DNA of 64,000 nucleotides from positions 51,492 through 115,491 of the forward strand of contig JAFGKY010000053.1 of NCBI GenBank assembly GCA_016928305.1. Reading direction: 5' to 3'. Origin of the DNA: Bacteroidales bacterium (GTDB lineage: Bacteria > Bacteroidota > Bacteroidia > Bacteroidales > UBA10428). A model generated the notes under the pieces. That model was not told the origin of the DNA and did not search any database. It was given only the letters and a program-made list of their open reading frames with translations. How positions within the stretch are numbered: position 1 is the stretch's first letter; each line of letters begins with the position of its first letter. A program made the translations under genes and the position numbers. Positions 1-9,041 of the stretch are shown here, in pieces.

Positions 1-383
1 GCTATTGCTCTGTTGAAAGTGGTATCCTTGCTATAATTGGCCAACGAACGGAGAACGTCAACAGTAGAAACCTCAAGAATAACATTCATTCCCCCGCGAA
101 GGTCTAATCCAAGGTTTATCTCTCTTTCCTGACATTCACGGTAAGTATACTTTTTCATCCACAGGAAATTGTATACATTTTCCGAAGCGATGGAATCGAG
201 ATACCGGTCGGATATCTTCAGCCCTAAGGAATCAAGTTTGCCATCAGTACTCTTGGTTATGCTAAGCGCATAATTCTTGGCATCCTTTCGAACTTTGTAA
301 GTAACCAATGTAAATGATAATTGATATATACAAACCAGCATGAGAGCGATGGCCAGTGTCCAAATGGCTCCTTTATTACGCAT
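1..383 (-). CDS. secDF: SecDF protein export subunit, N-terminal part (runs off the left edge)
   Basis: Translating the minus strand from the ATG at 381-383 gives an open frame of 127 codons to the window edge. It starts MRNKGAIWTLAIALML, a first membrane segment, followed by a short periplasmic stretch and then the motif LGLDLRGGMNVILEVS. That motif is the hallmark of SecD (known of the family: LGLDLxGG at the start of the first periplasmic domain). In Bacteroidota SecD and SecF are usually one fused protein of about 1000 residues; I infer the fusion from lineage, since only the first eighth is visible. SecDF uses the proton gradient to complete Sec-dependent export, which suits a window full of exported proteins. 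The 230 bases to the next gene hold no other gene. Confidence 0.88.
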   Translation of the reverse strand, partial: MRNKGAIWTLAIALMLVCIYQLSFTLVTYKVRKDAKNYALSITKSTDGKLDSLGLKISDRYLDSIASENVYNFLWMKKYTYRECQEREINLGLDLRGGMNVILEVSTVDVLRSLANYSKDTTFNRAI

Positions 384-613
384 TTCTTTGTTTGTTAGTT
401 TATGAATCCTTTTTTTATAGTGGCGCAAATATATTAAAATTTTCCTAACGATCTATCCAGAGCGTTATCTTACTTCGAAAAACACAAATAATAGTGATGG
501 CAGGTCATTTCTTGATCGTTTTTTTACTATGAACCGTGAACCGTGAACTTTCAATCAATAAATCATCAATTTGAATTAACTTTATCGTATATTTCATTAA
601 TAAAAATACGCTG

Positions 614-1414
614 ATGAAAACAATCCGTATCGTAACCATTCTAATTCCTGTGTTGCTTGTTGCAGGCTGTAATCCATTTAAGAAAAAAACGGATCCGAAT
701 GCCCCCGAAATTGCATATGAATACTATGATAATGGAAAAATCAAGTCGGAAGTTTCCATGGTCGATACTTTCCGGCAGGGAATAACAAAAAACTACAATA
801 GAAGCGGACAGCTGATAAGTGAAGTTATGTATGAAAAGGATATGAAACACGGTTGGGCAAAAAACTTTTATCCATCCGGGCAGGTTCATTCAAAGATGAT
901 GTACCAGGAAGATATTAAAAATGGCGATGAGATCTGGTATTATGAAAGCGGTAAAGAATACCGGATAAGTCCATATGTTAACGGTAAGCGGGAGGGAATG
1001 CAAAAAGCTTTCTATGAAAACGGAAACCTGAAATACGAAGTCCCATACAAAAACGGCAACGTTGGGACGGGCCTGAAGGAATATTCAATGAATGGCGAAC
1101 TCATTACAGATTATCCTGTTATTGTAATCAAAGAAATCAACAACCTGGCTAGAAACAATAAGTATATACTGAGGATATCCCTATCCAATCAGGCAGGTAA
1201 GGTGAAGTATTACAAGGGTGAGCTGGATGAAGGACAATTTCTTGGGAAGACGCTTATGCCCCTGATAACTGAAAAAGGTGTTGCCCAGTATGTCATATCG
1301 GTTACACCGGGAGGAACGGCGGTAGATAAACTGAACTTTATAGCCAATTATACGACACCCATGGGCAATCCCTGCATTCTGCAGAAGAAATTCAACCTGA
1401 ATGTCAGAAATTAG
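614..1414 (+). CDS. MORN-variant repeat lipoprotein (YwqK-like)
   Basis: A 266-residue protein with a lipoprotein signal: hydrophobic stretch after MKTIRIVT, then the lipobox LVAGC with Cys19 as the acylation site. Residues about 35-165 hold five or six repeats of about 22 residues built on Y-x-x-G-x-(I/L)-x-x-E (for example YYDNGKIKSEV, YNRSGQLISEV, FYPSGQVHSKM, FYENGNLKYEV). This is the MORN-variant pattern of proteins often labelled YwqK-type antitoxin; that label is historical and no toxin gene lies nearby, so I do not infer an antitoxin role. Residues 170-266 form a separate, probably beta-rich domain that I do not recognise. It stands alone, diverging from secDF. A TATATTTC at 588-595 resembles the Bacteroidota -7 box. 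Confidence 0.8.
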   Translation: MKTIRIVTILIPVLLVAGCNPFKKKTDPNAPEIAYEYYDNGKIKSEVSMVDTFRQGITKNYNRSGQLISEVMYEKDMKHGWAKNFYPSGQVHSKMMYQEDIKNGDEIWYYESGKEYRISPYVNGKREGMQKAFYENGNLKYEVPYKNGNVGTGLKEYSMNGELITDYPVIVIKEINNLARNNKYILRISLSNQAGKVKYYKGELDEGQFLGKTLMPLITEKGVAQYVISVTPGGTAVDKLNFIANYTTPMGNPCILQKKFNLNVRN

Positions 1415-1499
1415 GCAAGTCTGTTGAGTACAAGATTCAGAAAGGAAGACAAAAGAATAAAGAATAAAGAATAAAGATCCTATACCATAGCAAATGCAC

Positions 1500-1612
1500 T
1501 GTGGACGTTCGGTCGTGGACATTTGCAAATTGACAGATTGACAAGTTAACAAGTTTACAGATTAATTGATTGACAAATTGCTGTGGACTGTCGACTGTCA
1601 ACGGTGGACTTT
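1500..1612. repeat. degenerate intergenic repeat (ACAGATT-nACAAGTT and GTGGACTGT words)
   Basis: The gap 1415-1707 has no convincing gene. It contains a short tandem AATAAAG run near 1453-1475, then words of the type ACAGATT, ACAAGTT, GTTTACAG and GTGGACTGT mixed together. The same vocabulary recurs at about 3274-3366 (opposite orientation) and 31021-31130. It looks like a degenerate dispersed repeat family. Confidence 0.6.
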
Positions 1613-1707
1613 TTAGGATGAATGTTGAACGGTGAGTATAAATTGTGCAGATTAATAAACCTGATGGCAGGCAAGCAGGTCATTCGATAATTTTCAAACA
1701 GTCATCT

Positions 1708-3189
1708 TTATTCAATCAGATCCTCGAACAACGCGCTCAGGGGATGCATTTTAATGAAATCATACAGTGTCAGCTGCCTGATTTCAAAATAGTATGTCCA
1801 GAATTCGCGCAGGGCTGAGATATAACCCCGGCGTGCCACGTCTTTTTCTTCGAGGGCAACATTCAGATCAAGCACGTCAATTTTACCGATAAGGAAACGC
1901 TGTTTGCTTACCTCATAACGATATTGTGCGATGGTGTCAGCTTTTGAGGCGATCATCAGCTGATCGTCCTGCAGGTTGAACTGCATTACTTTCAGTAATA
2001 CCTGCTGTTCGAAGTCAATTTGTTCCTGTTGTACGGTGGTATTGACAACTTCCTGGTTGGACCGGGCCATTTTATAACGACCTTTTGCCAGGCCCCAGTC
2101 CACCAGTGGCAGTTCAATTCCAACCCGGAAAGTCTGCTGATCCTGTGGATTTTTATATGCGCCCGGTATATCAGGAGCTGTTTGTGTAAACCCGAAGGAA
2201 GCAAATAAATCGGCATCCAGCCCCTTTTCAGCCCTGGTCATCGCCACATCTCTTTTCGCTTCAATGAGCTGTCTTTCCATCTGCAGCATTTCGGGATTGT
2301 TTTGCTTTGCCTCCGTAAGAGCTTTATCAATATCCACCTGCATAACAGGCACTTCGTAAGGAATAACCAGCTCAATATCCGTAAGACGGCTCAAATTCAG
2401 GAATGAACGGAGCTGAAATTTGTAGATTTCAAGGTCAATCCCTGCCTTGTTCAGGCTGGTGCCTGCATTGAGATGACTCAGTTCAAGCTGCAGCAATTCA
2501 TTTTCGGCAATGGTGCCCATATTGAATCTGCCCCTGGCAATTTTGTAAAGAGTATCCGTATTCTGGTAGTTAATACGGGCTATTTCGACATTCATCTGTG
2601 CCAAAGCCATGTCAAAGAAATAATTTACAGCACGCATGGCTACCCCTTCCATTGCATCGATATATTCCTTTTTGGCCTCTTCATATCGCAAAGGTTCAAT
2701 TTTCTTCTCCCAGCGAAATTCATTATAGCCACTCAGAGGCTGCCTGAATCCAAGTTGAACAGGAGAAGAAAGGTACATTACATCATCGTCTTCACCGAAT
2801 TGATCTACCCGCTGCAGGCTCGAGTTTGCAAATATGGATCCGCCTGTCAGTCCCACATTCTGCCGGAGGTTCATCTCCATAGTTATGGTATTGGCATAAT
2901 CCTCGACATAGGTATAAGTTCCATCCTCCCGCTGGTATTTTTTCAGCGACCGGTTAAAGTCGATGAGATTGCCCGACAGACTCAGGTTGGGGCGGTATTT
3001 GGCAATGTGCGTCCGGTATTGCCAGTAACTTCCCCGGAACCGGTGCCGGGCCAGGATTGCCTGCAACGATTGTTCCTGGGCAAGCCTGATGACTTCATCA
3101 AGACTGAGTGTTTTCTTCGGAGTTTCCTCGGCGAAGGTCCCGGTTATTGAGAAGACCAGAATGAACAGAAACAACAAACATCTTATCAT
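1708..3189 (-). CDS. TolC-family outer membrane efflux protein
   Basis: A 493-residue protein with a Sec signal peptide (MIRCLLFLFILVFSITGTFAEE) followed by LSLDEVIRLAQEQS, the standard opening helix of TolC-like channels, and two copies of the long helical OEP unit with strongly amphipathic helices (for example GRFNMGTIAENELLQLELSHLNA, and KQRFLIGKIDVLDLNVALEEK in the second half). I chose the ATG at 3189; an upstream TTG at 3240 would add 17 residues that spoil the signal peptide. It is the last gene of a minus-strand run with the HlyD-like adaptor and the MacB-like permease, so it is probably the outer-membrane duct of that exporter, although 276 bases of repeats separate it from the permease. 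Confidence 0.9.
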   Translation of the reverse strand: MIRCLLFLFILVFSITGTFAEETPKKTLSLDEVIRLAQEQSLQAILARHRFRGSYWQYRTHIAKYRPNLSLSGNLIDFNRSLKKYQREDGTYTYVEDYANTITMEMNLRQNVGLTGGSIFANSSLQRVDQFGEDDDVMYLSSPVQLGFRQPLSGYNEFRWEKKIEPLRYEEAKKEYIDAMEGVAMRAVNYFFDMALAQMNVEIARINYQNTDTLYKIARGRFNMGTIAENELLQLELSHLNAGTSLNKAGIDLEIYKFQLRSFLNLSRLTDIELVIPYEVPVMQVDIDKALTEAKQNNPEMLQMERQLIEAKRDVAMTRAEKGLDADLFASFGFTQTAPDIPGAYKNPQDQQTFRVGIELPLVDWGLAKGRYKMARSNQEVVNTTVQQEQIDFEQQVLLKVMQFNLQDDQLMIASKADTIAQYRYEVSKQRFLIGKIDVLDLNVALEEKDVARRGYISALREFWTYYFEIRQLTLYDFIKMHPLSALFEDLIE

Positions 3190-3273
3190 AGGGATATCAA
3201 TTATTTGTTGATTTGGTGATTTGACAATTGATGATTTCAATAGATACCAGCGTATTTACTTATGAGCAATCTA

Positions 3274-3366
3274 AGGTTCACAGTCTACGGTCCACATACA
3301 ATATGTAAATCGGTTAACTTGTTAATCTGTAAATTTGTTTACAGTATAGAGTCCACAGTATACAGA
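3274..3366. repeat. degenerate intergenic repeat, inverted copy
   Basis: Contains GTTAACTTGTTAATCTG, TGTAAATTTG, TTTACAG and AGTCCACAGT words, the reverse complement of the vocabulary seen at 1500-1612 and 31021-31130. No gene is visible in 3190-3465. Confidence 0.55.
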
Positions 3367-3372
3367 TAATAT

Positions 3373-3442
3373 TCAAATTTTCAAATCTTCAAACCTTCAA
3401 ACCTTCAAATCTTCAAACCTTCAAACCTTCAAATCTTCAAAC
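3373..3442. repeat. 8-bp tandem repeat (TCAAAYCT) with 24-bp higher-order period
   Basis: From 3381 the units run TCAAATCT, TCAAACCT, TCAAACCT and this triplet of units repeats: the ATCT form occurs at 3381, 3405 and 3429, every 24 bases. A degenerate unit (TCAAATTT) precedes at 3373. In total there are nearly nine units. It lies just downstream of the permease stop codon, between permease and TolC genes. Confidence 0.9.
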
Positions 3443-3465
3443 TATCATTGTTCTTTAGTCATTCT

Positions 3466-4845
3466 TTATTCATACCGCAATGACTCGATCGGATCCTTCT
3501 CCGACGCTCTCTTTGCCGGTGAATATCCGAAGATAATACCCACGGATGCCGAAACAATAAACGCTATCATCACCGATGAAAGGGTAACAATGGTGCGGAT
3601 ATCAAATATTTTCTCGATTGCCTCGGCCAGGATGATTCCGAATATGACACCAATAAGACCGCCTGTAACGCTTATCAGGACAGCTTCAGCTAAAAACTGC
3701 ACAACAATGTCTGTTTTTTTTGCGCCAATTGCCATGCGTGTGCCGATCTCTTTGATCCGCTCCATTACAGAAGCGAACATAATATTCATGATACCAATAC
3801 CCCCAACAACTAAGGCAATACTGGCAATGGCTCCAAGTACTATATTGAATATATCCTTGGTTCGTTGCTCCTGTTTCAGCAACATTTCCGGGATGGTTAT
3901 CTCATAATCCTTTACCTGCATGTGTCGCCGGTTCATCATGCGACTCAATACTTCAGCAGTAGATGAAAGTTGTCCGGATTCAAATACCTGAACGATTATC
4001 CGGTCGAGCTGGTGGTAATTTCCCTCTGTGTTTTGTTTTGGCGTCACGCTGCGGGCCATCTCCGGAAAATTGTCGGACTGGCCGGCAAAAGTACGCGTAT
4101 TGATGAGTGCACGGTTCTGAAAACGCAGGAGAATTGTTTTGACGGGTACATAGATATTATCATTGAAAACATTGATACCGGCATTTTCAAATCCTGTGAG
4201 GCTTACCGTGCTTTTCTCGATAACCCCGATTACTTTCAGCCATACGTTGCCGAACTTAATATATTGATTGATCGGATTAACTTTGTTGAAAAACTTTGCC
4301 CGGATATTGGATCCTATAATGCATACAGGTATTCCATTTTCTTCCTGGTAAACATTAAAAACCTCTCCCATTTCCAGCTTCAGGTTGTATATATCAAAAT
4401 AGGATCTGGAGACGCCAAGTATTTTAGCGGCTTCTCTCAATCCTCCACTGGTAACAAAGGAGTTGATCGCGATCTCCGGACTGATTCTTTTCACTGTGGG
4501 AATGAGTTCCTGTATTGTCTTCATGTCATCAAGGGTAAGGCCGGGTGAGTATTTGCGTTTTTCTTCCGGATTATTGCTGCCTTCACTACTGCCGTTGTTG
4601 CTATTACCCAATTTCTCCCGGGCTTCCACAACGGGCAAAACGACTATGTTATTAACCCCGACAAGCTTAATCTGTTCCAGAATCTCCTGTTTGGCTCCCC
4701 GTCCGACCGCCAGCATGCTGATGACCGCCGCCACTCCGAAAATAATACCAAGCCCCGTGAGAAAAGTTTTCATTTTATTATCCAGCAATGAGTCAAACGC
4801 AATGTTTAAATCATGAATATACCGCTTATAAAGCCTTTCGATCAT
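3466..4845 (-). CDS. MacB/FtsX-type ABC transporter permease
   Basis: A 459-residue protein with the MacB layout: a first membrane helix at about residues 25-45 (TGLGIIFGVAAVISMLAVG), a large periplasmic domain of about 230 residues, then three helices in the C-terminal 120 residues with the FtsX signature around GGIGIMNIMFASVMERIKEIGTRMAIGA. The ATP-binding domain present in full MacB is absent, so an ATPase must be supplied from elsewhere. I chose the ATG at 4845, 14 bases after the adaptor stop codon; a longer GTG start at 4992 would read through the end of the adaptor gene and add a 49-residue tail with no family character. Likely role: export of a peptide, lipid or lipoprotein with the adaptor and TolC partner. 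Substrate unknown. Confidence 0.9.
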   Translation of the reverse strand: MIERLYKRYIHDLNIAFDSLLDNKMKTFLTGLGIIFGVAAVISMLAVGRGAKQEILEQIKLVGVNNIVVLPVVEAREKLGNSNNGSSEGSNNPEEKRKYSPGLTLDDMKTIQELIPTVKRISPEIAINSFVTSGGLREAAKILGVSRSYFDIYNLKLEMGEVFNVYQEENGIPVCIIGSNIRAKFFNKVNPINQYIKFGNVWLKVIGVIEKSTVSLTGFENAGINVFNDNIYVPVKTILLRFQNRALINTRTFAGQSDNFPEMARSVTPKQNTEGNYHQLDRIIVQVFESGQLSSTAEVLSRMMNRRHMQVKDYEITIPEMLLKQEQRTKDIFNIVLGAIASIALVVGGIGIMNIMFASVMERIKEIGTRMAIGAKKTDIVVQFLAEAVLISVTGGLIGVIFGIILAEAIEKIFDIRTIVTLSSVMIAFIVSASVGIIFGYSPAKRASEKDPIESLRYE

Positions 4846-4859
4846 AGTGCCATGTTCAT

Positions 4860-6215
4860 TCAGTTGCCACGGGAACCACGAAATGGAGGTCGGGGATGCT
4901 GACGGGGAACGGAATCCTGTATCTTTTTCTTTTCCAGCTCTTCTTTCATTTTTTTCTCCTTTAATAGCGGATACAGATCCATGCCGGTCCACTTAAAATC
5001 ATCAGCATCTTCGGGAACAGAAAGATACAACCTGTCTCCTTCCGAAAGCCCTTTTTCGATAATTACCGCATTTTCGTTGGCATCACCCAGCAAAACAAGT
5101 TGTCGGGTATTGTTTTTACAATAAACAAAGGTAAGACTATCGTTACTATGCACTGCCTCAAGCGGAACATACAGAACATCATCGTATGAACGTGTAAGGA
5201 TGGCATTGCTCGTTGTCATGGCAGGTCGTAATACCGGATCGGTTTCATTTACCTGTATCTGAACTTCGAATACTTTGGAGTCGGTGTTGGGTAATTGTTC
5301 ACCGATATTAGCCACATGCAATACTTTTCCGGGAAACTTCTTTTCAGGGAAGGCATCGATACCTATGGTTACCAGCTGGCCTTGTTTAACCTTGCTGATA
5401 TCAATTTCGTTAACATAAGTTATGGAATTGAACGATGAAAGATCGGGCAATGTCGCAACAGTCGGATCCCTGAATAAATGCAGCATGCTGCCGACAGTTC
5501 TTTTTGTACCGTCGCGGTCTTTGTGATATACGATCATACCCGAAGCAGGTGCCTTAATGGTTAGACTACTAACAGCGTCTATGATTCTTTCTTTTTCTCT
5601 CAGGAGTTTTTGCAGTTCCGCATTTTTTTGCCGGATATTTACCTGGGCCTGTTGTACTTTAAGGTTATAATTGCTGAGGGCCTGGGTATATTCTCTCCTG
5701 ACTTTATCGAGGTCAATTTCAGCTTTACGAATAACAGCCGGAGATTCGTATTTTGATTGCTCTAAATTTATTTCAGCCTCCTCCACGGAGAACTTCAGGT
5801 TAATAATGTTGTCACGCTGTGATCTTAGTTCCAGGGACGAGTCAATCCGGGCTTTTTCAATTTCGGCCTGGTTTTTTTCAATTTCACTTTCTTTTTCCTT
5901 AAGCTGATTTTCAATTTCGGTCTGATCCAGCTGTGCAACAAAGTCCCCTGAATCCACTAAGGATCCCTCAGGAACAATTTTCCCGATTGTAATATTCCAT
6001 ACCCAGATATCTCTCAGTTTCGAAATAGGGGCTGATATATTCACAGAATTGCGTGCCTGCAGTTCACCGGTAACGTTTATCAGAATTTCAAATTTTCCCC
6101 TTTTCACTTCTGTTTCAAGATCAACGACGGATTTCTTTTTTGTAACGCTGTAAATTATTATGGTCAGTAAAACAACGGCTAATGCAACTATGGAATAAAT
6201 ATACTTTTTCTTCAT
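4860..6215 (-). CDS. HlyD/MacA-type periplasmic adaptor (membrane fusion protein)
   Basis: A 451-residue protein anchored by one N-terminal membrane helix (YIYSIVALAVVLLTIIIYSV). Then come half a lipoyl/barrel region (INVTGELQARNSVNISAP), a long alpha-helical hairpin at about residues 105-215 rich in Glu, Lys and Gln, the second lipoyl half (IKAPASGMIVYHKD), a beta-barrel (VTIGIDAFPEKKFPGKV) and a membrane-proximal domain. The C-terminal 40 residues are highly charged. Known of the family: the adaptor bridges an inner-membrane permease and TolC. It is 14 bases upstream of the permease and 33 bases downstream of the glmM-like gene, so all are probably co-transcribed. Confidence 0.9.
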   Translation of the reverse strand: MKKKYIYSIVALAVVLLTIIIYSVTKKKSVVDLETEVKRGKFEILINVTGELQARNSVNISAPISKLRDIWVWNITIGKIVPEGSLVDSGDFVAQLDQTEIENQLKEKESEIEKNQAEIEKARIDSSLELRSQRDNIINLKFSVEEAEINLEQSKYESPAVIRKAEIDLDKVRREYTQALSNYNLKVQQAQVNIRQKNAELQKLLREKERIIDAVSSLTIKAPASGMIVYHKDRDGTKRTVGSMLHLFRDPTVATLPDLSSFNSITYVNEIDISKVKQGQLVTIGIDAFPEKKFPGKVLHVANIGEQLPNTDSKVFEVQIQVNETDPVLRPAMTTSNAILTRSYDDVLYVPLEAVHSNDSLTFVYCKNNTRQLVLLGDANENAVIIEKGLSEGDRLYLSVPEDADDFKWTGMDLYPLLKEKKMKEELEKKKIQDSVPRQHPRPPFRGSRGN

Positions 6216-6248
6216 GGGGTTAACAATTAAACGACAGAATTGAGGATT

Positions 6249-7640
6249 TTATTTCCGGATTGCTCTTTTTATTTCCCGGATTATTTTGTTTGCCAGCATA
6301 TCTGCAGCTTCTTCCGAAGTACTCTCCGCGTAAATCCTGATGATAGGTTCGGTATTGGACTTTCGCAAATGCACCCATTCCTTCTCAAAGTCGATCTTTA
6401 CGCCATCAATTGTATTTACCTGTTGGTGACTGAATTTGTCACGAATTATGGCAAGCACATTATCCACATCGATATCCGGTGTGAGTTCAATTTTGTTTTT
6501 GGATATAATGTATTCCGGATAACTTCTTCTCAGCTGTGAGCAAGTCTTTTTGGATAATGCCAGGTGAGAAAGGAACAGAGCAATGCCAACCAGGGCATCG
6601 CGTCCATAATGAAGGGGGGGATATATAACCCCGCCGTTTCCTTCACCTCCGATTACAGCCTTTGAGCGTTTCATCTCCTGCACAACGTTGACCTCACCAA
6701 CGGCAGCCGCAGTATAAGAACCTCCATATTTTTGTGTTATGTCGCGCAAGGCACGGGTCGAAGATAAATTTGAAACGGTATTGCCAGGTGTATGTTGCAG
6801 GATATAATCGGCTGTTGTCACCAGGGTATACTCTTCACCAAACATTGTCCCGTCTTCATTGATAATAGCCAGCCGGTCAACGTCGGGATCCACAACAAAA
6901 CCGACATCAGCTTTGTGTTTTTTTATGGCGGCTGAAATGTCCCCCAGGTGCTGGGGCAGGGGCTCCGGGTTGTGGGGGAACTCTCCCGTTGGCGTGCAAT
7001 ATAATTCAACCACTTCAGCTGCTCCCAATTCCTTTAATAAGTGAGGGATGATAATCCCTCCCACAGAATTGACACAATCAAGTGCGACCTTAAAACCGGC
7101 TTTTCGGATGGCTTGCAGGTTTACCAGCGGAAGCTGCAGTATCTTTTTTATATGAAGATTTCCCATATCCCTATTGCAGGATACGATGCCCAGGTTATCG
7201 ACAACAGCAAAGGTGAAATCACCTTTTTCGGCTATCTTAAGCACTTCTGCCCCATCCTGTGCTGACAGGAATTCTCCTGAATCATTCAGCAGTTTAAGAG
7301 CATTCCATTGCCGTGGATTATGACTTGCAGTGAGAACAATCCCTCCGTCGGCATTGAGTTCCTGCACAGCAATTTCAACGGTAGGTGTTGTTGCCAGTGA
7401 AAGATTGATAACATCAATACCAAGACCGGTCAGTGTTCCTGTCACCAGCCTTTCGACCATTTCCCCGGAAATACGGGCATCCCGTCCCAAAACAATACTA
7501 TTTTTTCTGGCAGGATGCTGTTCCTGTATCCAGGTACCGAAAGCGGCTGCATATTTTAATGTATCGGGAGGCGTAATCCCTTCTCCCTCTTTACCTCCAA
7601 TGGTACCCCTGATTCCTGAAATCGATTTAATTAAAGTCAT
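6249..7640 (-). CDS. glmM: phosphoglucosamine mutase / phosphomannomutase family
   Basis: A 463-residue alpha-D-phosphohexomutase. All four family loops are visible: the phosphoserine loop TASHNP with Ser106, the metal loop DPDVDRLA, the sugar-binding loop GEGNGG and the phosphate-binding loop KSNTEPIIRIYAE. The opening SISGIRGTIGG is also typical. In Bacteroidota this single gene is usually annotated GlmM, converting glucosamine-6-phosphate to glucosamine-1-phosphate for cell-wall and lipopolysaccharide precursors; mannose or glucose phosphates are possible alternatives. I chose the ATG at 7640; a TTG four codons upstream is possible. It heads the minus-strand run leading into the exporter genes (33-base gap), a neighbourhood that is not an obvious functional match. 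Confidence 0.85.
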   Translation of the reverse strand: MTLIKSISGIRGTIGGKEGEGITPPDTLKYAAAFGTWIQEQHPARKNSIVLGRDARISGEMVERLVTGTLTGLGIDVINLSLATTPTVEIAVQELNADGGIVLTASHNPRQWNALKLLNDSGEFLSAQDGAEVLKIAEKGDFTFAVVDNLGIVSCNRDMGNLHIKKILQLPLVNLQAIRKAGFKVALDCVNSVGGIIIPHLLKELGAAEVVELYCTPTGEFPHNPEPLPQHLGDISAAIKKHKADVGFVVDPDVDRLAIINEDGTMFGEEYTLVTTADYILQHTPGNTVSNLSSTRALRDITQKYGGSYTAAAVGEVNVVQEMKRSKAVIGGEGNGGVIYPPLHYGRDALVGIALFLSHLALSKKTCSQLRRSYPEYIISKNKIELTPDIDVDNVLAIIRDKFSHQQVNTIDGVKIDFEKEWVHLRKSNTEPIIRIYAESTSEEAADMLANKIIREIKRAIRK

Positions 7641-7863
7641 ATTGATTAACAAATTTTATATTTTTTTACCCGTTAAAATTTTGTAACTTTAAGAGACAAT
7701 CCTTAAACTGAAAAAAAGAATAAACAATTGGTTCTCTTGTTAAAAACTCATCAGATCTGGAGATCGCTCGGTCTAAAATTACTAAATGTATTTATAAGTT
7801 CGAAAATTCCATACTTTTTTCATTACTTAAAGCCATATTTATAAACTATTAAAATTCAGGTAA

Positions 7864-8796
7864 ATGATGGGAATAATCCGAAATGCCCGTAGAGGAAGCG
7901 CACCATCCGGGGGCAGGAAGCCTTCGGTATCCGGTTCCGTCAGAAATACCCGAAAGAAAGGTTCATTAGCCAGAGCAAACAGGGTTATTGTTTCCGGTAC
8001 TGCTGCAAAACCAACAACACGTAAGGTGGTTAAGACCAAAAAGCAGGCACATGATATGCCTAAGTCAAAACATGAGGATATATTAATACGGTTGAATAAG
8101 TACATTGCCAGTACAGGCATCTGTTCCCGCCGGGAAGCAGACAACTTTATACGGGCCGGTTTGATCACCGTGAATGATAAGCTGATCACTGAAATGGGGA
8201 CGAAAGTAAAACCATCGGATGTAATTAAATACAACAGGGAAAGACTGAGGGAAGAAAAGAAAGTATATATCCTGCTGAACAAGCCCAGGGATTATATTAC
8301 AACCCTCGAAGATCCGCATGCCAAACGAACCGTTGTCGACCTCATCCGAGGTGCATGTCGCGAGAGGGTTTATCCTGTGGGAAGGCTTGACCGTAATACA
8401 ACAGGTGTATTGTTGCTGACTAATGACGGGGAACTGACGAAAAGACTTACTCATCCCAGGTTTGAGAAGCTTAAAGTGTATCACCTGGAATTGAATAAAG
8501 GCCTGAAAACCAATGATATGGAAAAAATAGCCACAGGCATTATGCTTGAAGACGGCTTCATTAAAGCCGACGCAATTAGCTATACCGATACGGAAGATAA
8601 GAAACAGATAGGCATTGAAATTCACTCGGGGCGTAACAGAATCGTTCGAAGGATATTTGAACAACTGGGATACGAAATCCGAAGGCTTGACCGCGTGTGT
8701 TTTGCAGGTCTTACTAAAAAAGGTTTATCACGTGGGAAATGGCGTTTCCTGACAGAACAGGAAATACACCTGCTGAAGATGAATGCGTTTAAATAA
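7864..8796 (+). CDS. pseudouridine synthase, RsuA/RluB/RluE/RluF family
   Basis: A 310-residue protein. Residues 1-75 are a basic, Arg/Lys/Ser/Gly-rich and probably disordered extension. An S4 RNA-binding domain follows (about 77-135; RLNKYIASTGICSRREAD), then the catalytic domain with GRLDRNTTGVLLL, in which Asp176 is the conserved catalytic residue, and GRNRIVRRIFEQLGYE near the end. It isomerises uridine in rRNA; RluB (23S rRNA) is the usual assignment for such proteins in Bacteroidota, but RsuA-like specificity cannot be excluded. The start is the first of two adjacent ATG codons, directly after an in-frame TAA. The basic extension is a common feature of Bacteroidota homologues and may bind rRNA. 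Confidence 0.88.
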   Translation: MMGIIRNARRGSAPSGGRKPSVSGSVRNTRKKGSLARANRVIVSGTAAKPTTRKVVKTKKQAHDMPKSKHEDILIRLNKYIASTGICSRREADNFIRAGLITVNDKLITEMGTKVKPSDVIKYNRERLREEKKVYILLNKPRDYITTLEDPHAKRTVVDLIRGACRERVYPVGRLDRNTTGVLLLTNDGELTKRLTHPRFEKLKVYHLELNKGLKTNDMEKIATGIMLEDGFIKADAISYTDTEDKKQIGIEIHSGRNRIVRRIFEQLGYEIRRLDRVCFAGLTKKGLSRGKWRFLTEQEIHLLKMNAFK

Positions 8797-8811
8797 AGGC
8801 CTCACCCCTTG

Positions 8812-8833
8812 CCCCTCTCCAGAAGGAGAGGGG
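8812..8833. repeat. palindromic hairpin repeat CCCCTCTCC-AGAA-GGAGAGGGG
   Basis: A perfect 9-bp stem with a 4-base loop just downstream of the pseudouridine synthase stop codon. No T-run follows, so it is not a classic terminator. Its right half with flank (GAAGGAGAGGGGAAG) recurs at about 30991-31005, so it belongs to a dispersed repeat. Confidence 0.7.
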
Positions 8834-8934
8834 AAGAAAGATAAATCAGTTAATCCTATAAGAAATCGACTACCAGTCTTTACGAGTCCCCATCCTGCAA
8901 ACAGGAAAAACAATAAAATGACGTATTTGAATTT

Positions 8935-9041
8935 CGAACAAGGAATGCTGAATGTCGAATAACAAAGATAATGCGTTCTTTGTCTTAACTTCAGTGCCTG
9001 ACTTGCCGGTAGGCAGGTTCGGCGTTCGATGTTCCTTGTTC
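8935..9041. repeat. dispersed inverted repeat (CGAACAAGGAA ... TTCCTTGTTC), copy 1, carrying a nested hairpin
   Basis: The gap 8797-9262 (466 bases) holds no gene. Its centre is an element with left arm CGAACAAGGAATGCTGAATG at 8935 and right arm GTTCGATGTTCCTTGTTC ending at 9041. It shares both ends and the internal CTTAACTTCAGTG with the copy at 46584-46670. Relative to that copy it carries about 20 extra bases (CCTGACTTGCCGGTAGGCAGG region, 8997-9017), themselves palindromic. A further pair of TGCCTGAC/CAGGCC words at 9112-9131 and a CCCCTGAC word at 9174 lie before the HIT gene. Confidence 0.75.

Noticed and set aside
614..1414. Toxin-antitoxin function for the YwqK-like lipoprotein
   Set aside because: The antitoxin label is based on old annotation; the protein is exported and no toxin gene is adjacent.
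2473..3150. 225-codon plus-strand frame opposite the TolC-like gene
   Set aside because: Antisense shadow with no signal, motif or start context, while the TolC family match is clear.
3373..3442. Possible CRISPR array
   Set aside because: Repeat unit of 8 bp without spacers; the 123-bp repeats at 15228-17765 are coding. No cas genes seen.
8812..8833. CCCCTCTCC hairpin as terminator of the pseudouridine synthase gene
   Set aside because: No T-run follows, and part of it recurs at another place, so a repeat is the better reading.
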